A stretch of DNA of 8,705 nucleotides from an uncultured Litorivicinus sp. (GTDB taxonomy: Bacteria; Pseudomonadota; Gammaproteobacteria; Pseudomonadales; Litorivicinaceae): NCBI GenBank assembly GCA_938091715.1, contig CALKMT010000058.1:1-8705 (forward strand), read 5' to 3'. The translations under genes were made by a program, and so were the position numbers. The number at the start of each line of letters is the position of its first letter. Position 1 is the first letter of the stretch. Below the pieces are notes generated by a model. It saw only the letters and a program-made list of their open reading frames with translations, searched no databases and was not told the DNA's origin. Shown piece after piece: positions 1 to 6,836 of the stretch.

Positions 1-125
1 TCTAGATTGGCAATCGCCGACTCGGCCAGGCGCCCCGCCAGCAGCCGAGCTTGCAAGCCCGTGGCACCCAACGCCAACGCCTGATCAAAGACGTCGCGAC
101 GTTGCGCGCGGGCCTGAGTTTTCAT
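1..125 (-). CDS. recJ: N-terminal fragment, probable RecJ single-strand DNA exonuclease (cut by left edge)
   Basis: An open frame starts with ATG at 125-123, two bases after the thrC stop, and runs off the left edge after 41 codons. The visible protein begins MKTQARAQRRDVFDQALALG and continues with a leucine- and alanine-rich stretch ending LAESAIANL. The start resembles that of E. coli RecJ (MKQQIQLRRREV, from memory), and the following segment fits the short helical N-terminus before the DHH phosphoesterase domain. None of the catalytic DHH motifs is inside the window, so the call rests on the N-terminus and on context: in E. coli recJ lies directly after xerD-dsbC. RecJ degrades single-stranded DNA 5' to 3' in recombination and mismatch repair. 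No clear Shine-Dalgarno sequence is seen, so translation is probably coupled to thrC. Another gene start remains possible. Confidence 0.55.
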   Translation of the reverse strand, partial: MKTQARAQRRDVFDQALALGATGLQARLLAGRLAESAIANL

Positions 126-127
126 GA

Positions 128-1510
128 TCAGATGCGATCGGCCACGTAACGCTGAACCTGGGCCAAATCGTTGGGCAACACTTCGTATCGCTCTTCACGT
201 TGCATCAGATCCTGCATGGTGGCGGGCAATGCCGAAGGCTCTAATCCCGCGGCAACCACCGCCTCTGCAAATTTGGCTGGATGGGCCGTGGCCATACAGA
301 TCATTGGACTGTCGCCTAAGTAATTCTCGGCTACCCGGACACCAATGGCGGTGTGCGGATCGAGGACCTCGCCTGTGCTGGCATGCCAACGTTTGATTGT
401 GGCGACGGTCTCGTCATCACTCACGGCACCTGAGTACAGGTTGGATGCTGCCTGCATGATCTTCTCAGGGATCTGCGCCTCGCCCTGTTCGGCAAAGGTA
501 CTCATCATGGTATGAATGGCCTGCGCATCATTGCCGCCAAGTGCGTACAACAGACGTTCAAAGTTTGACGACACCACGATATCCATCGACGGACTGAGCG
601 AGGGTTTCAGTGGCTGACGCTCCAAAACACCGCCCTTGATCGAGCGATCTAGCGCATCGTTATGGTTAGTGGCGACGACAAAACGGTCCACCGGAAGCCC
701 CATCTGGCTGGCCAGGTACCCGGCAAACATATGCCCAAAGTTGGCCGAGGGAACACAGAACGAAACCGAACGATCCGGCGCACCGAGGCGCAATCCGGCG
801 TAGAAAAAGTAAACGATTTGAGCCATCACGCGGGCCCAGTTGATGCTGTTTACGGCAATCAACCGACGGTCGCCCAAGAAACTTTGATCACCAAAACTGG
901 CCTTGACCAAGGCTTGGCAATCATCGAAATCGCCTTGCAGGGCAATGTTAAATACGTTGGGGTCCGTCACGGTAGTCATTTGACGACGCTGAACTTCGGA
1001 CACGCGCTCGTGGGGATGCAAAATAAACACATCCAACTGATCCCCGTGCCGGCAGCCCTCGATCGCGGCCGACCCGGTATCACCACTCGTAGCGCCCATA
1101 ACGACGCCACGCTCACCCTTGCGGGCCAGGGCCAAATTCAGCAGGCGCCCCAGCAATTGCAGGGCGAAATCTTTAAAGGCCAGGGTTGGGCCGTGGAATT
1201 GCTCAAGCAACCACAGCTTGCCATCGAGTTGTTTGAGCGGAGCCACGGCCGGGTGGTGAAACTCGGCGTAGGTTTCTTTGATCAAAGCCGCGTACTCGTC
1301 TTTGGGCATAAAACCCTCAACGAACGGCCAGGTCACTTCAAGCGCGAGCTCGGCGTAGGGCAGCTTGGCCATCGAGTGCAATTGCTCGGCAGAAAACTTG
1401 GGCAGCGTCTCGGGCACATACAGCCCGCCATCCGGCGCCAATCCGCGCAACAACACGCCCTCGAAATCCAATGCCTCTGACTGACCGCGGGTCGATACAT
1501 AACGCATCAT
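128..1510 (-). CDS. thrC: Threonine synthase
   Basis: PLP-dependent enzyme that converts O-phospho-L-homoserine to L-threonine in the cytoplasm, the last step of threonine synthesis. The protein is 460 residues, close to the Pseudomonas form and longer than the 428 of E. coli. The N-terminus reads MRYVSTRGQ after an extra Met. The Schiff-base lysine is K113 in HGPTLAFKDFA; the phosphate-binding segment GATSGDTGSAAIEG is at 139-152; NSINWARVMAQIVYFFYAG lies at 221-239; DPHTAIG (384-390) and ATAHPAKFAEAV (407-418) mark the C-terminal part. The usual GNFG loop reads ANFG (256-259). The first ATG (1510) overlaps the hom stop as ATGA and has GGAG 8 bases upstream; the second ATG (1507) matches homologous starts better, so the start is uncertain by one codon. 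It is translationally coupled to hom. Confidence 0.96.
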   Translation of the reverse strand: MMRYVSTRGQSEALDFEGVLLRGLAPDGGLYVPETLPKFSAEQLHSMAKLPYAELALEVTWPFVEGFMPKDEYAALIKETYAEFHHPAVAPLKQLDGKLWLLEQFHGPTLAFKDFALQLLGRLLNLALARKGERGVVMGATSGDTGSAAIEGCRHGDQLDVFILHPHERVSEVQRRQMTTVTDPNVFNIALQGDFDDCQALVKASFGDQSFLGDRRLIAVNSINWARVMAQIVYFFYAGLRLGAPDRSVSFCVPSANFGHMFAGYLASQMGLPVDRFVVATNHNDALDRSIKGGVLERQPLKPSLSPSMDIVVSSNFERLLYALGGNDAQAIHTMMSTFAEQGEAQIPEKIMQAASNLYSGAVSDDETVATIKRWHASTGEVLDPHTAIGVRVAENYLGDSPMICMATAHPAKFAEAVVAAGLEPSALPATMQDLMQREERYEVLPNDLAQVQRYVADRI

Positions 1511-2814
1511 GACAACGACTCCACCCGGACTTTGACCGCCGGCTGATGGACTGACGACAGCCCCTGGATCTCGGCCAGCGCCGCGTCCATTTTTTGCTCT
1601 TGAACGGAGCCGGTCAAAATGATGACCGGCACGCTGTCGTGGGCCTCGGTTTGACGCTCTTGGACCAGCGACTCAATAGAGATGCCATGGCCACCGAGGA
1701 CGCCGGTAATTTCGGCCAAGACGCCCGGATGATCCTGTACCTGCAGGCGCAGGTAAAAACCGGTTTCAACCTGAGTGATGTCCAAGATGGGCTCTTCACT
1801 CAAGTGGCTGAATTGGAACGCCAGGTGTGGCACCCGGTTTTGGGGATCCGCGGTTAACGTTCGCGCGACATCGACGATGTCGGCAACCACCGCACTGGCC
1901 GTCGGCTCGCCCCCGGCTCCCGGTCCGGTATAGGTGGTCGGACCGACTGCGTCGCCCTGAACATGTAACGCGTTCAACACGCCATTGACGTTGGACAGCA
2001 AATGATCCTTGGGCATCATGGTGGGGTGCACCCGCAGCTCGATCCCGGCGTCGGTTTTACGGGCAATACCCAGGTGTTTAACCCGCAGGCCCAACTGCGC
2101 TGCCTTTTCGATGTCCAAAGGCGTCAGCTGACTGATGCCTTCGGTGTAGCACTGATCGAACTGCAACGGAATGCCAAATGCGATCGAGGCCAGGATGGTC
2201 AGCTTGTGCGCCGCATCGATGCCCTCGACGTCAAAGGTCGGGTCTGCTTCGGCGTAGCCCAGGGCCTGCGCCTCGGCCAATACGTCGTCAAAGGCGCGGC
2301 CTTTCTCGGTCATCTCGGTCAGGATGAAGTTGCCCGTGCCGTTGATGATGCCGGCCAACCATTGAATTCGATTGGCAGACAGTCCCTCACGGACAGCCTT
2401 GATGATGGGTATGCCGCCTGCGACTGCGGCTTCAAAGGCGACCATGACGCCGGCTTCACGGGCGGCTTTGAACACCTCATTGCCATGCACGGCAATTAGC
2501 GCTTTGTTGGCCGTAACAACACCTTTACCGGCCTTGACCGCATTCATCACGATGTCTTTGGCGACATCATGGCCGCCGATCAACTCGACCACGATATCCA
2601 CATCGTCCGCAGTAGCCACGTCCAACACATTACGATCAACCTGCAGTCCAGTTAAATCGACCCCGGGCTTGTCCGAGCGCGTACCCACGCGCGTGACCTG
2701 AATGGGGCGACCAATTCGGCGCTCGATTTCAGATTGATTGCGGCGTAGTACAGCCAGCGTACCCTGGGCCACTGTGCCAAGACCGCACAGGCCGATACGA
2801 ATGGGTTGCAACAT
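1507..2814 (-). CDS. hom: Homoserine dehydrogenase, monofunctional with C-terminal ACT domain
   Basis: Reduces L-aspartate semialdehyde to L-homoserine with NAD(P)H, the branch point to threonine and methionine; cytoplasmic. The 435-residue length fits the monofunctional form not fused to aspartokinase. Order: Rossmann domain with GLCGLGTVAQG at 8-18; ELIGG at 77-81; TANKALIA at 101-108 with the conserved lysine K104; the substrate domain with AGIINGTGNFILT (154-166) and DPTFDVEGIDAAHK (191-204), whose acidic residues and K204 are the expected catalytic set; GPGAGGEPTASAVV (297-310); and an ACT domain from about 354 (LRLQVQDHPGVLAEITGVLG), the usual site of threonine feedback inhibition. The last glycine of the GxGxxG dinucleotide motif is alanine (A16). 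AAGGAG at 2819-2824, four bases before ATG, is the best Shine-Dalgarno sequence in the region. It lies 12 bases after alaC and overlaps thrC by 4. Confidence 0.97.
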   Translation of the reverse strand: MLQPIRIGLCGLGTVAQGTLAVLRRNQSEIERRIGRPIQVTRVGTRSDKPGVDLTGLQVDRNVLDVATADDVDIVVELIGGHDVAKDIVMNAVKAGKGVVTANKALIAVHGNEVFKAAREAGVMVAFEAAVAGGIPIIKAVREGLSANRIQWLAGIINGTGNFILTEMTEKGRAFDDVLAEAQALGYAEADPTFDVEGIDAAHKLTILASIAFGIPLQFDQCYTEGISQLTPLDIEKAAQLGLRVKHLGIARKTDAGIELRVHPTMMPKDHLLSNVNGVLNALHVQGDAVGPTTYTGPGAGGEPTASAVVADIVDVARTLTADPQNRVPHLAFQFSHLSEEPILDITQVETGFYLRLQVQDHPGVLAEITGVLGGHGISIESLVQERQTEAHDSVPVIILTGSVQEQKMDAALAEIQGLSSVHQPAVKVRVESLS

Positions 2815-2826
2815 GTTTCTCCTTGC

Positions 2827-4020
2827 TTAAGCCGCGTCCGAGGCGTCTTTCTGCAACATCTTGCGGATGCCGCGGATTGCCTGACGGGTTCTGTGTTCAT
2901 TCTCAATCAGTGCGATGCGCACGTAGTCGTCGCCATAGTCGCCAAAACCGATGCCCGGGCTGACCGCCACTTTGGCTTCGGTCAACAGCTTTTTGGCAAA
3001 CTCCAACGAGCCCATTTGACGGTACTGTTCTGGGATTCGGGCCCACACAAACATGGTGGCTTTAGGCTTTTCGACCTCCCATCCCGCGGCGGCCAGTCCC
3101 TCGCACAGCACATCACGACGCCCGCGATACATCTCGGTGATGTCCGCAACACATTGTTGATCGCCTTCCAGTGCAGCGATTGCGGCCACTTGAATCGGGG
3201 TAAAGGTTCCGTAGTCCATGTAACTCTTGATGCGCGCCAGCGCCCCCACCAGCTCGGGGTTGCCACAGCAAAAACCAACGCGCCAACCAGGCATGTTGTA
3301 GCTTTTGGATAGGCTAAAGAACTCGACTGCGATGTCTTTGGCGCCGGGTACTTGCAGGATGCTGGGCGCCACATAGCCGTCAAAGCAAATGTCGGCGTAG
3401 GCCAGGTCTTGGACGACCCAAATTTGGTGCTCTTTGGCAATCGCCACGACCTTTTCAAAGAACTCTAGGTCGACACACTGCGCGGTCGGATTGGCCGGAA
3501 AGTTGATGACCAACATTTTCGGTTTCGGGAAGGTGTTGCGGATGCCCTGCTCTAGCTCTTCGAAGAAATCATTGTCCGGCCCAATCGGGACGTGCCGGAT
3601 TTCGGCCCCTGCAATGACGAATCCATAGGGATGGATCGGATAAGCCGGGTTTGGCACCAGCACGGTATCACCCTGAGACAGGGTGGCCAGCGCCAAGTGA
3701 GCCAGGCCTTCCTTGGAGCCAATCGTCGTGATGATCTCAGACTCTGGGTCCAGCTCTACGTCGTAACGGTCCCGGTACCAACTGGCCATGGCCCGGCGCA
3801 GGCGCGGAATCCCTTTGGATTGGGAATAACGATGGGTATCACCACGTTCGGCGGTTTCGGTCAGTTTTTGTACGATGTGCTCGGGGGTGGGCTGATCGGG
3901 ATTGCCCATGCTTAGATCGACGATGTCCTCACCGCGTGCGCGTGCCGCCTGCCGCATTTCTCCAATGACGTTGAAGACGTAGGGCGGTAGTCGCGAAATG
4001 CGCTGAAAATCGGTGTTCAT
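2827..4020 (-). CDS. alaC: Alanine-forming PLP aminotransferase, AlaC type
   Basis: Fold-type I class I/II aminotransferase, 397 residues. It follows E. coli AlaC (412 residues) nearly end to end from memory, including RLPPYVFNVIGEM near the start, GSKEGLAHLALATL (101-114) and PGIGFGDYGDDYVRIALIEN (355-374). AlaC makes alanine from pyruvate with glutamate as amino donor; the same family is often mislabelled as aspartate or LL-diaminopimelate aminotransferase. Catalytic residues visible are the Schiff-base K239 in SLSKSYNMPGWRVGF, N177 in NFPANPTA, D205 and Y208 in QDLAYAD, and the carboxylate-binding R368. The start at 4020 is supported by alignment and by a GAGG sequence just upstream. The gene heads the alaC-hom-thrC block after a 69-base gap. 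Substrate specificity is inferred from similarity, so another 2-oxoacid substrate is possible. Confidence 0.9.
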   Translation of the reverse strand: MNTDFQRISRLPPYVFNVIGEMRQAARARGEDIVDLSMGNPDQPTPEHIVQKLTETAERGDTHRYSQSKGIPRLRRAMASWYRDRYDVELDPESEIITTIGSKEGLAHLALATLSQGDTVLVPNPAYPIHPYGFVIAGAEIRHVPIGPDNDFFEELEQGIRNTFPKPKMLVINFPANPTAQCVDLEFFEKVVAIAKEHQIWVVQDLAYADICFDGYVAPSILQVPGAKDIAVEFFSLSKSYNMPGWRVGFCCGNPELVGALARIKSYMDYGTFTPIQVAAIAALEGDQQCVADITEMYRGRRDVLCEGLAAAGWEVEKPKATMFVWARIPEQYRQMGSLEFAKKLLTEAKVAVSPGIGFGDYGDDYVRIALIENEHRTRQAIRGIRKMLQKDASDAA

Positions 4021-4035
4021 GGGTCCCTCGGACGA

Positions 4036-4049
4036 GCTAAACGTTAAGC
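4036..4049. promoter_or_regulatory. Imperfect 14-bp palindrome upstream of alaC
   Basis: GCTAAACGTTAAGC is symmetric around AACGTT apart from one mismatched pair (positions 4 and 11 of the motif). It lies 16 bases upstream of the alaC start, inside the 69-base dsbC-alaC gap. A repressor dimer could bind such a site, but no regulator is known and a palindrome of this size can occur by chance. I found no convincing -35/-10 pair in this gap. Confidence 0.2.
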
Positions 4050-4086
4050 CCCCAAGGGTACCACTGTTTTTTACGCTTGTGAGCTT

Positions 4087-4107
4087 AGATTAAAGCCCTA
4101 ATTGGGC
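4087..4107 (-). terminator. Weak terminator-like hairpin at the end of dsbC
   Basis: On the transcribed (minus) strand GCCC-AATTA-GGGC forms a four-pair stem covering the last codons of dsbC, followed by TTTAATCT. The stem is short and the T tract has only three in a row, so at most partial termination is expected. The TTTAAT in the tail also resembles a -10 box, though no matching -35 is seen. It is the only terminator-like structure I noticed between rpsP and the left edge. Confidence 0.2.
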
Positions 4108-4800
4108 GGCCAAATCCGGCGCTGGGACGTAACCCGGGACCATCTGGCCGTTATCCAAAATCATCGAAGGCGTGCCCGAGACACCCATCATCTGCCCAAG
4201 CTGATATTGCGCGGCAATAGGATTTTCACAGGTGGCCTCGGCCACCGGCGCGCCGGCTTTGGCTGCGGTCAGGGCCGCTTGCTGATCCGACCCACAATAG
4301 GCGCTGACGTATTTGTTGTAGCTGTCCGAGCCAATGCCGGCCCGGGGAAAGGCTAGGTAACGAATTTCGATACCCAAAGCCGTATATTGGTCGATCTCGG
4401 CGTGCAGCTTTCGGCAATAACCACAATCAATGTCGGTGAATACGTACACCACTTTTTGGGTCTTGCCCGCTGGCGGCGCAAAGGACACCACGTCAGCCGG
4501 GTCTAGCGCTTGAAGCGCGGCCAATCGCTCGTTGTTTCTATCTTGCTCGGTCAGGTTAACCAACGCCTCGCCGTCGACTTGGTATAGATCCCCCGTCAGC
4601 AAGAACTTACCGCCAGTGACCGAGTAGATCTGATCGCCATTGGCCAGTCGGACTTCAAACAAGCCCTCGCCGATCGGTTTAATCGAGGCAATCCCGACGC
4701 GCTGGTCCAACACCTTTAACCCCTCGCGCACAGAGTCTGTGGCCGGGTCGGCGTGGGCGACGCTGACCAGGGTGGCTAACGTGAGTAACAATGCGCGCAT
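4090..4800 (-). CDS. dsbC: Periplasmic thiol:disulfide isomerase DsbC
   Basis: Soluble periplasmic dimer that reshuffles wrong disulfides and is kept reduced by DsbD. The 236-residue precursor matches the usual length. A signal peptide is visible at residues 1-17 (MRALLLTLATLVSVAHA, cleavage before DP). Residues of about 18-80 form the N-terminal dimerisation domain. The thioredoxin-fold domain carries the active site CGYC at 126-129 in FTDIDCGYCRKLH, the segment GIEIRYLAFPRAG (143-155), the structural cysteines C169 and C191, and the cis-proline P211 in GVSGTPSMIL. The frame stays open far upstream into xerD; I place the start at 4800 because it begins the signal peptide and has AGGA six bases upstream. 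It lies 8 bases after xerD, as in E. coli. The CGYC motif favours DsbC over DsbG. Confidence 0.96.
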   Translation of the reverse strand: MRALLLTLATLVSVAHADPATDSVREGLKVLDQRVGIASIKPIGEGLFEVRLANGDQIYSVTGGKFLLTGDLYQVDGEALVNLTEQDRNNERLAALQALDPADVVSFAPPAGKTQKVVYVFTDIDCGYCRKLHAEIDQYTALGIEIRYLAFPRAGIGSDSYNKYVSAYCGSDQQAALTAAKAGAPVAEATCENPIAAQYQLGQMMGVSGTPSMILDNGQMVPGYVPAPDLAAQLGL

Positions 4801-4806
4801 GGGCTG

Positions 4807-4810
4807 TCCT
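4807..4810 (-). promoter_or_regulatory. Ribosome binding site of dsbC, overlapping the xerD stop
   Basis: AGGA on the minus strand lies six bases before the dsbC ATG at 4800 and shares bases with the xerD TAG stop (4811-4809). It supports the start chosen for dsbC over longer upstream options and suggests that terminating xerD ribosomes feed dsbC initiation. Confidence 0.65.
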
Positions 4811-5708
4811 ATCGATTTCGAGGGTGATGTTGAGCATGCAGGTTTTGTAACCGCGCTGCCGCCACCTGTGTGTAAATTTGTGTTGTGCTGAGGTCCGCAT
4901 GCCCCAGCATCAACTGTACTGACCGCAAGTCTACGCCATGGTTCAACAAATGCGTGGCAAAGGCATGACGCAGTCCATGGGGCGACAGGCCATGGGAAAT
5001 TCCGGCTTTGGTGGCCATCGCCTTGACTCGATGCCAAATGGTCTGACGTGTAACCGCCCCACCGCTGCGTCCCGGGAACAGATAATCCGACAGCCGAGAC
5101 CCCGGCAACTCTGGACGCGCCTGAGCCAGATATCGCTGCAACCAATGCAGGCACTCCTCGCCCACCGGAACCAAGCGTTCTTTGCTGCCCTTGCCCATGA
5201 TCCGCAACACACCGGTTTGCTGGTCAATATTGGGCAGACGCAATTGGGTTAGCTCGGAAACCCGCAGTCCCGCCGCATATAGAATCTCCAATGCACAACG
5301 ATCCCGCAGGCTAAGCACGGAATCCCCGTCCATCGCTTGTAATAACCGATCGACGTCTTCTTCGGACAGAGTTTTAGGCAGGGGCTTGGGTAACTTGGGC
5401 GGCGCCACGTCGGCGCTGGGGTCATCAAGACGATCGCCGCGGCGAACCAAGTCCTGACACAGGCCGCGAATCGCTGACAGTTTGCGCGCAATCGACCGGG
5501 CACTGAGCGCCTGCCGGTGGCAGTACGCCAGGTAATCGAGTAAATCCGAAACAGAAAAAACCGCCAGTGTTTGATTGCGCTGAGTGAGCCAATCAACAAA
5601 GGCGGTTAGATCGCGGCGGTAGGCCGCCAAGGAGTTATCCGACAACCCACGTTCAAGCCATAGGTTGTCCAGATAAGCCGATAACCGATCGTGATCGGAA
5701 CTCGGCAT
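4809..5708 (-). CDS. xerD: Site-specific tyrosine recombinase XerD
   Basis: With XerC and FtsK, XerD resolves chromosome dimers at dif in the terminus region. The protein is 299 residues (E. coli 298). Residues of about 7-95 form the N-terminal SAM-like core-binding domain, with SLAAYRRDLTAFVDWL at 26-41. The catalytic domain carries the full tyrosine-recombinase set: R149 in GLRVSEL, K173 in MGKGSKERLVPV, H244 and R247 in SPHGLRHAFATHLL, H270 in LGHADLSTTQIYT, and nucleophile Y279. These positions agree almost exactly with E. coli XerD. XerC is the alternative, but the residue numbering, the similarity and the location directly before dsbC favour XerD. The start at 5708 is preceded by TAAGG, which overlaps the rplS stop; the gap to rplS is 6 bases, so transcription from the rpsP operon is likely. 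No dif-like site was noticed. Confidence 0.95.
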   Translation of the reverse strand: MPSSDHDRLSAYLDNLWLERGLSDNSLAAYRRDLTAFVDWLTQRNQTLAVFSVSDLLDYLAYCHRQALSARSIARKLSAIRGLCQDLVRRGDRLDDPSADVAPPKLPKPLPKTLSEEDVDRLLQAMDGDSVLSLRDRCALEILYAAGLRVSELTQLRLPNIDQQTGVLRIMGKGSKERLVPVGEECLHWLQRYLAQARPELPGSRLSDYLFPGRSGGAVTRQTIWHRVKAMATKAGISHGLSPHGLRHAFATHLLNHGVDLRSVQLMLGHADLSTTQIYTQVAAARLQNLHAQHHPRNR

Positions 5709-5714
5709 AAAACC

Positions 5715-6071
5715 TTATTTAGTGTCCAGCTTCTCGCGGATACGCGCGCTACGGCCACTGCGCTCACGCAAGTAGTACAACTTCGCCTTGCGAACGTCGC
5801 CGCGGCGCTTGACGGTGATGCTGTCAATCAGTTTTGAATACGTCTGGAACGTACGCTCGACGCCAACGCCGTGGCTAATTTTGCGTACCGTAAAGCCGCT
5901 GTTAACACCACGATTACGCTTGGCGATGACAACACCTTCGAACGCCTGCAGACGCTCACGGTTGCCTTCTTTTACTTTTACCTGGACAACCAATGTGTCA
6001 CCGGGGCCGAACGCGGGGACTTCTTTGTCCATCTGTTCGTTTTCGATGGCCTCAATAATCGGGTTTTTCAT
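5715..6071 (-). CDS. rplS: 50S ribosomal protein L19
   Basis: Large-subunit protein at the interface between the two ribosomal subunits. It is 118 residues against 115 in E. coli. The family is plain from PAFGPGDTLVVQVKVKEG, RLQAFEGVVIAKRNRG, FTVRKISHGVGVERTFQTYS and VKRRGDVRKAKLYYLRERSG. The frame is open for 12 more codons upstream, but the start at 6071 (MKNPIIEAIENEQM) aligns with the E. coli N-terminus and is preferred. This start lies inside the end of trmD, giving a 20-base overlap in a different frame. The sequence upstream, GGAAAAG at 6075-6081, is only a weak Shine-Dalgarno match for a highly expressed ribosomal protein. xerD follows after 6 bases. Confidence 0.97.
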   Translation of the reverse strand: MKNPIIEAIENEQMDKEVPAFGPGDTLVVQVKVKEGNRERLQAFEGVVIAKRNRGVNSGFTVRKISHGVGVERTFQTYSKLIDSITVKRRGDVRKAKLYYLRERSGRSARIREKLDTK

Positions 6072-6834
6072 CGTCTTTTCCGTCTCTAGTGGTGCTCGCT
6101 TTCTCAAGCGTGCTCAAATGTTCGTTAACCATTGAAAGCTCGGTCGTCGACAGAGTCTTTCGCTCAAATAAATCCGGCCGTCGATCCCAGGACCGATCAA
6201 TCGACTGACGCAAGCGCCACTCCTCGATCCGACCATGATGTCCGCTGCGTAACACAGCGGGCACCTGGTGCCCCTGATAATCCACAGGCCGAGTGTAATG
6301 CGGGCAATCTAACCAATGATTCGCAAAGGAATCTTGCTCCGCCGACGCCTGGTCACCCAAAACGCCTGGGATCATACGACTGACCGCATCGATCAGCACC
6401 ATGGCTCCCAACTCTCCACCGCTGAGCACGTAATCCCCCAGCGATACCTCTAAATCTACCTGTTGCGCTACGAGGCGTTCATCGACTCCTTCGTAACGCC
6501 CTGCCAGCAGAATCAACTGCGGCATTCGCGCCAACTCTTGCACCAGCGGTTGATCTAACTGCCGCCCCTGGGGCGACAGATAAACCACCGGCGCTTGCGG
6601 CAGCGCTTGGCGGGCAGCGGCTAATGCTGCTTGGGTTGTGCTGACCTGCATCAGCATTCCCGGCCCACCGCCAAAGGGCCTGTCGTCAACGGTGCGATGG
6701 TTGTCCGTTGCGTGGTCCCGTGGATTAAATCCCGTGACCGAAATAGTGCCAGCCTCGCTGGCCCGCTGCAGCACTCCAACGGAGGTTACCTGCTCTACCC
6801 AGTCGGGGAACAAGGTCACCACGCCAAACTGCAT
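6052..6834 (-). CDS. trmD: tRNA (guanine-N1)-methyltransferase TrmD
   Basis: SPOUT-class enzyme that uses S-adenosylmethionine to make m1G37 next to the anticodon of tRNAs reading CUN, CCN and CGG, preventing +1 frameshifting; essential in most bacteria. It is 260 residues (E. coli 255). Visible motifs are FGGGPGM at 54-60, the trefoil-knot cofactor segments SPQG (87-90), GRYEGVDER (112-120) and SLGDYVLSGGE (131-141), the catalytic aspartate D169 in QDSFAN, and LDCPHYTRPVDYQG (175-188). The frame is open upstream, but MQFGVVTLFP at 6834 is the family N-terminus and has GGAG about 8 bases before it. It begins 2 bases after rimM. A charged tail (from about residue 245) runs past the rplS start, so the genes overlap by 20 bases. 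Confidence 0.97.
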   Translation of the reverse strand: MQFGVVTLFPDWVEQVTSVGVLQRASEAGTISVTGFNPRDHATDNHRTVDDRPFGGGPGMLMQVSTTQAALAAARQALPQAPVVYLSPQGRQLDQPLVQELARMPQLILLAGRYEGVDERLVAQQVDLEVSLGDYVLSGGELGAMVLIDAVSRMIPGVLGDQASAEQDSFANHWLDCPHYTRPVDYQGHQVPAVLRSGHHGRIEEWRLRQSIDRSWDRRPDLFERKTLSTTELSMVNEHLSTLEKASTTRDGKDDEKPDY

Positions 6835-6836
6835 GG

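Noticed and set aside
662..1480. Long open frame (272 codons) on the plus strand opposite thrC
   Set aside because: It lies wholly inside thrC, its translation resembles no family I know, and it follows from the codon bias of the real gene on the other strand.
2002..2499. Plus-strand open frame of 165 codons opposite hom
   Set aside because: Fully antisense to a well-conserved gene, with no recognisable domain and no ribosome binding site of note.
2806..3312. Plus-strand open frame of 168 codons opposite alaC
   Set aside because: Antisense shadow of alaC; its composition mirrors the coding strand and no protein family is recognisable.
4801..5154. Upstream extension of the dsbC frame into xerD
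   Set aside because: It would put 118 unrelated residues before a clear signal peptide. The ATG at 4800 with AGGA upstream gives the normal DsbC length.
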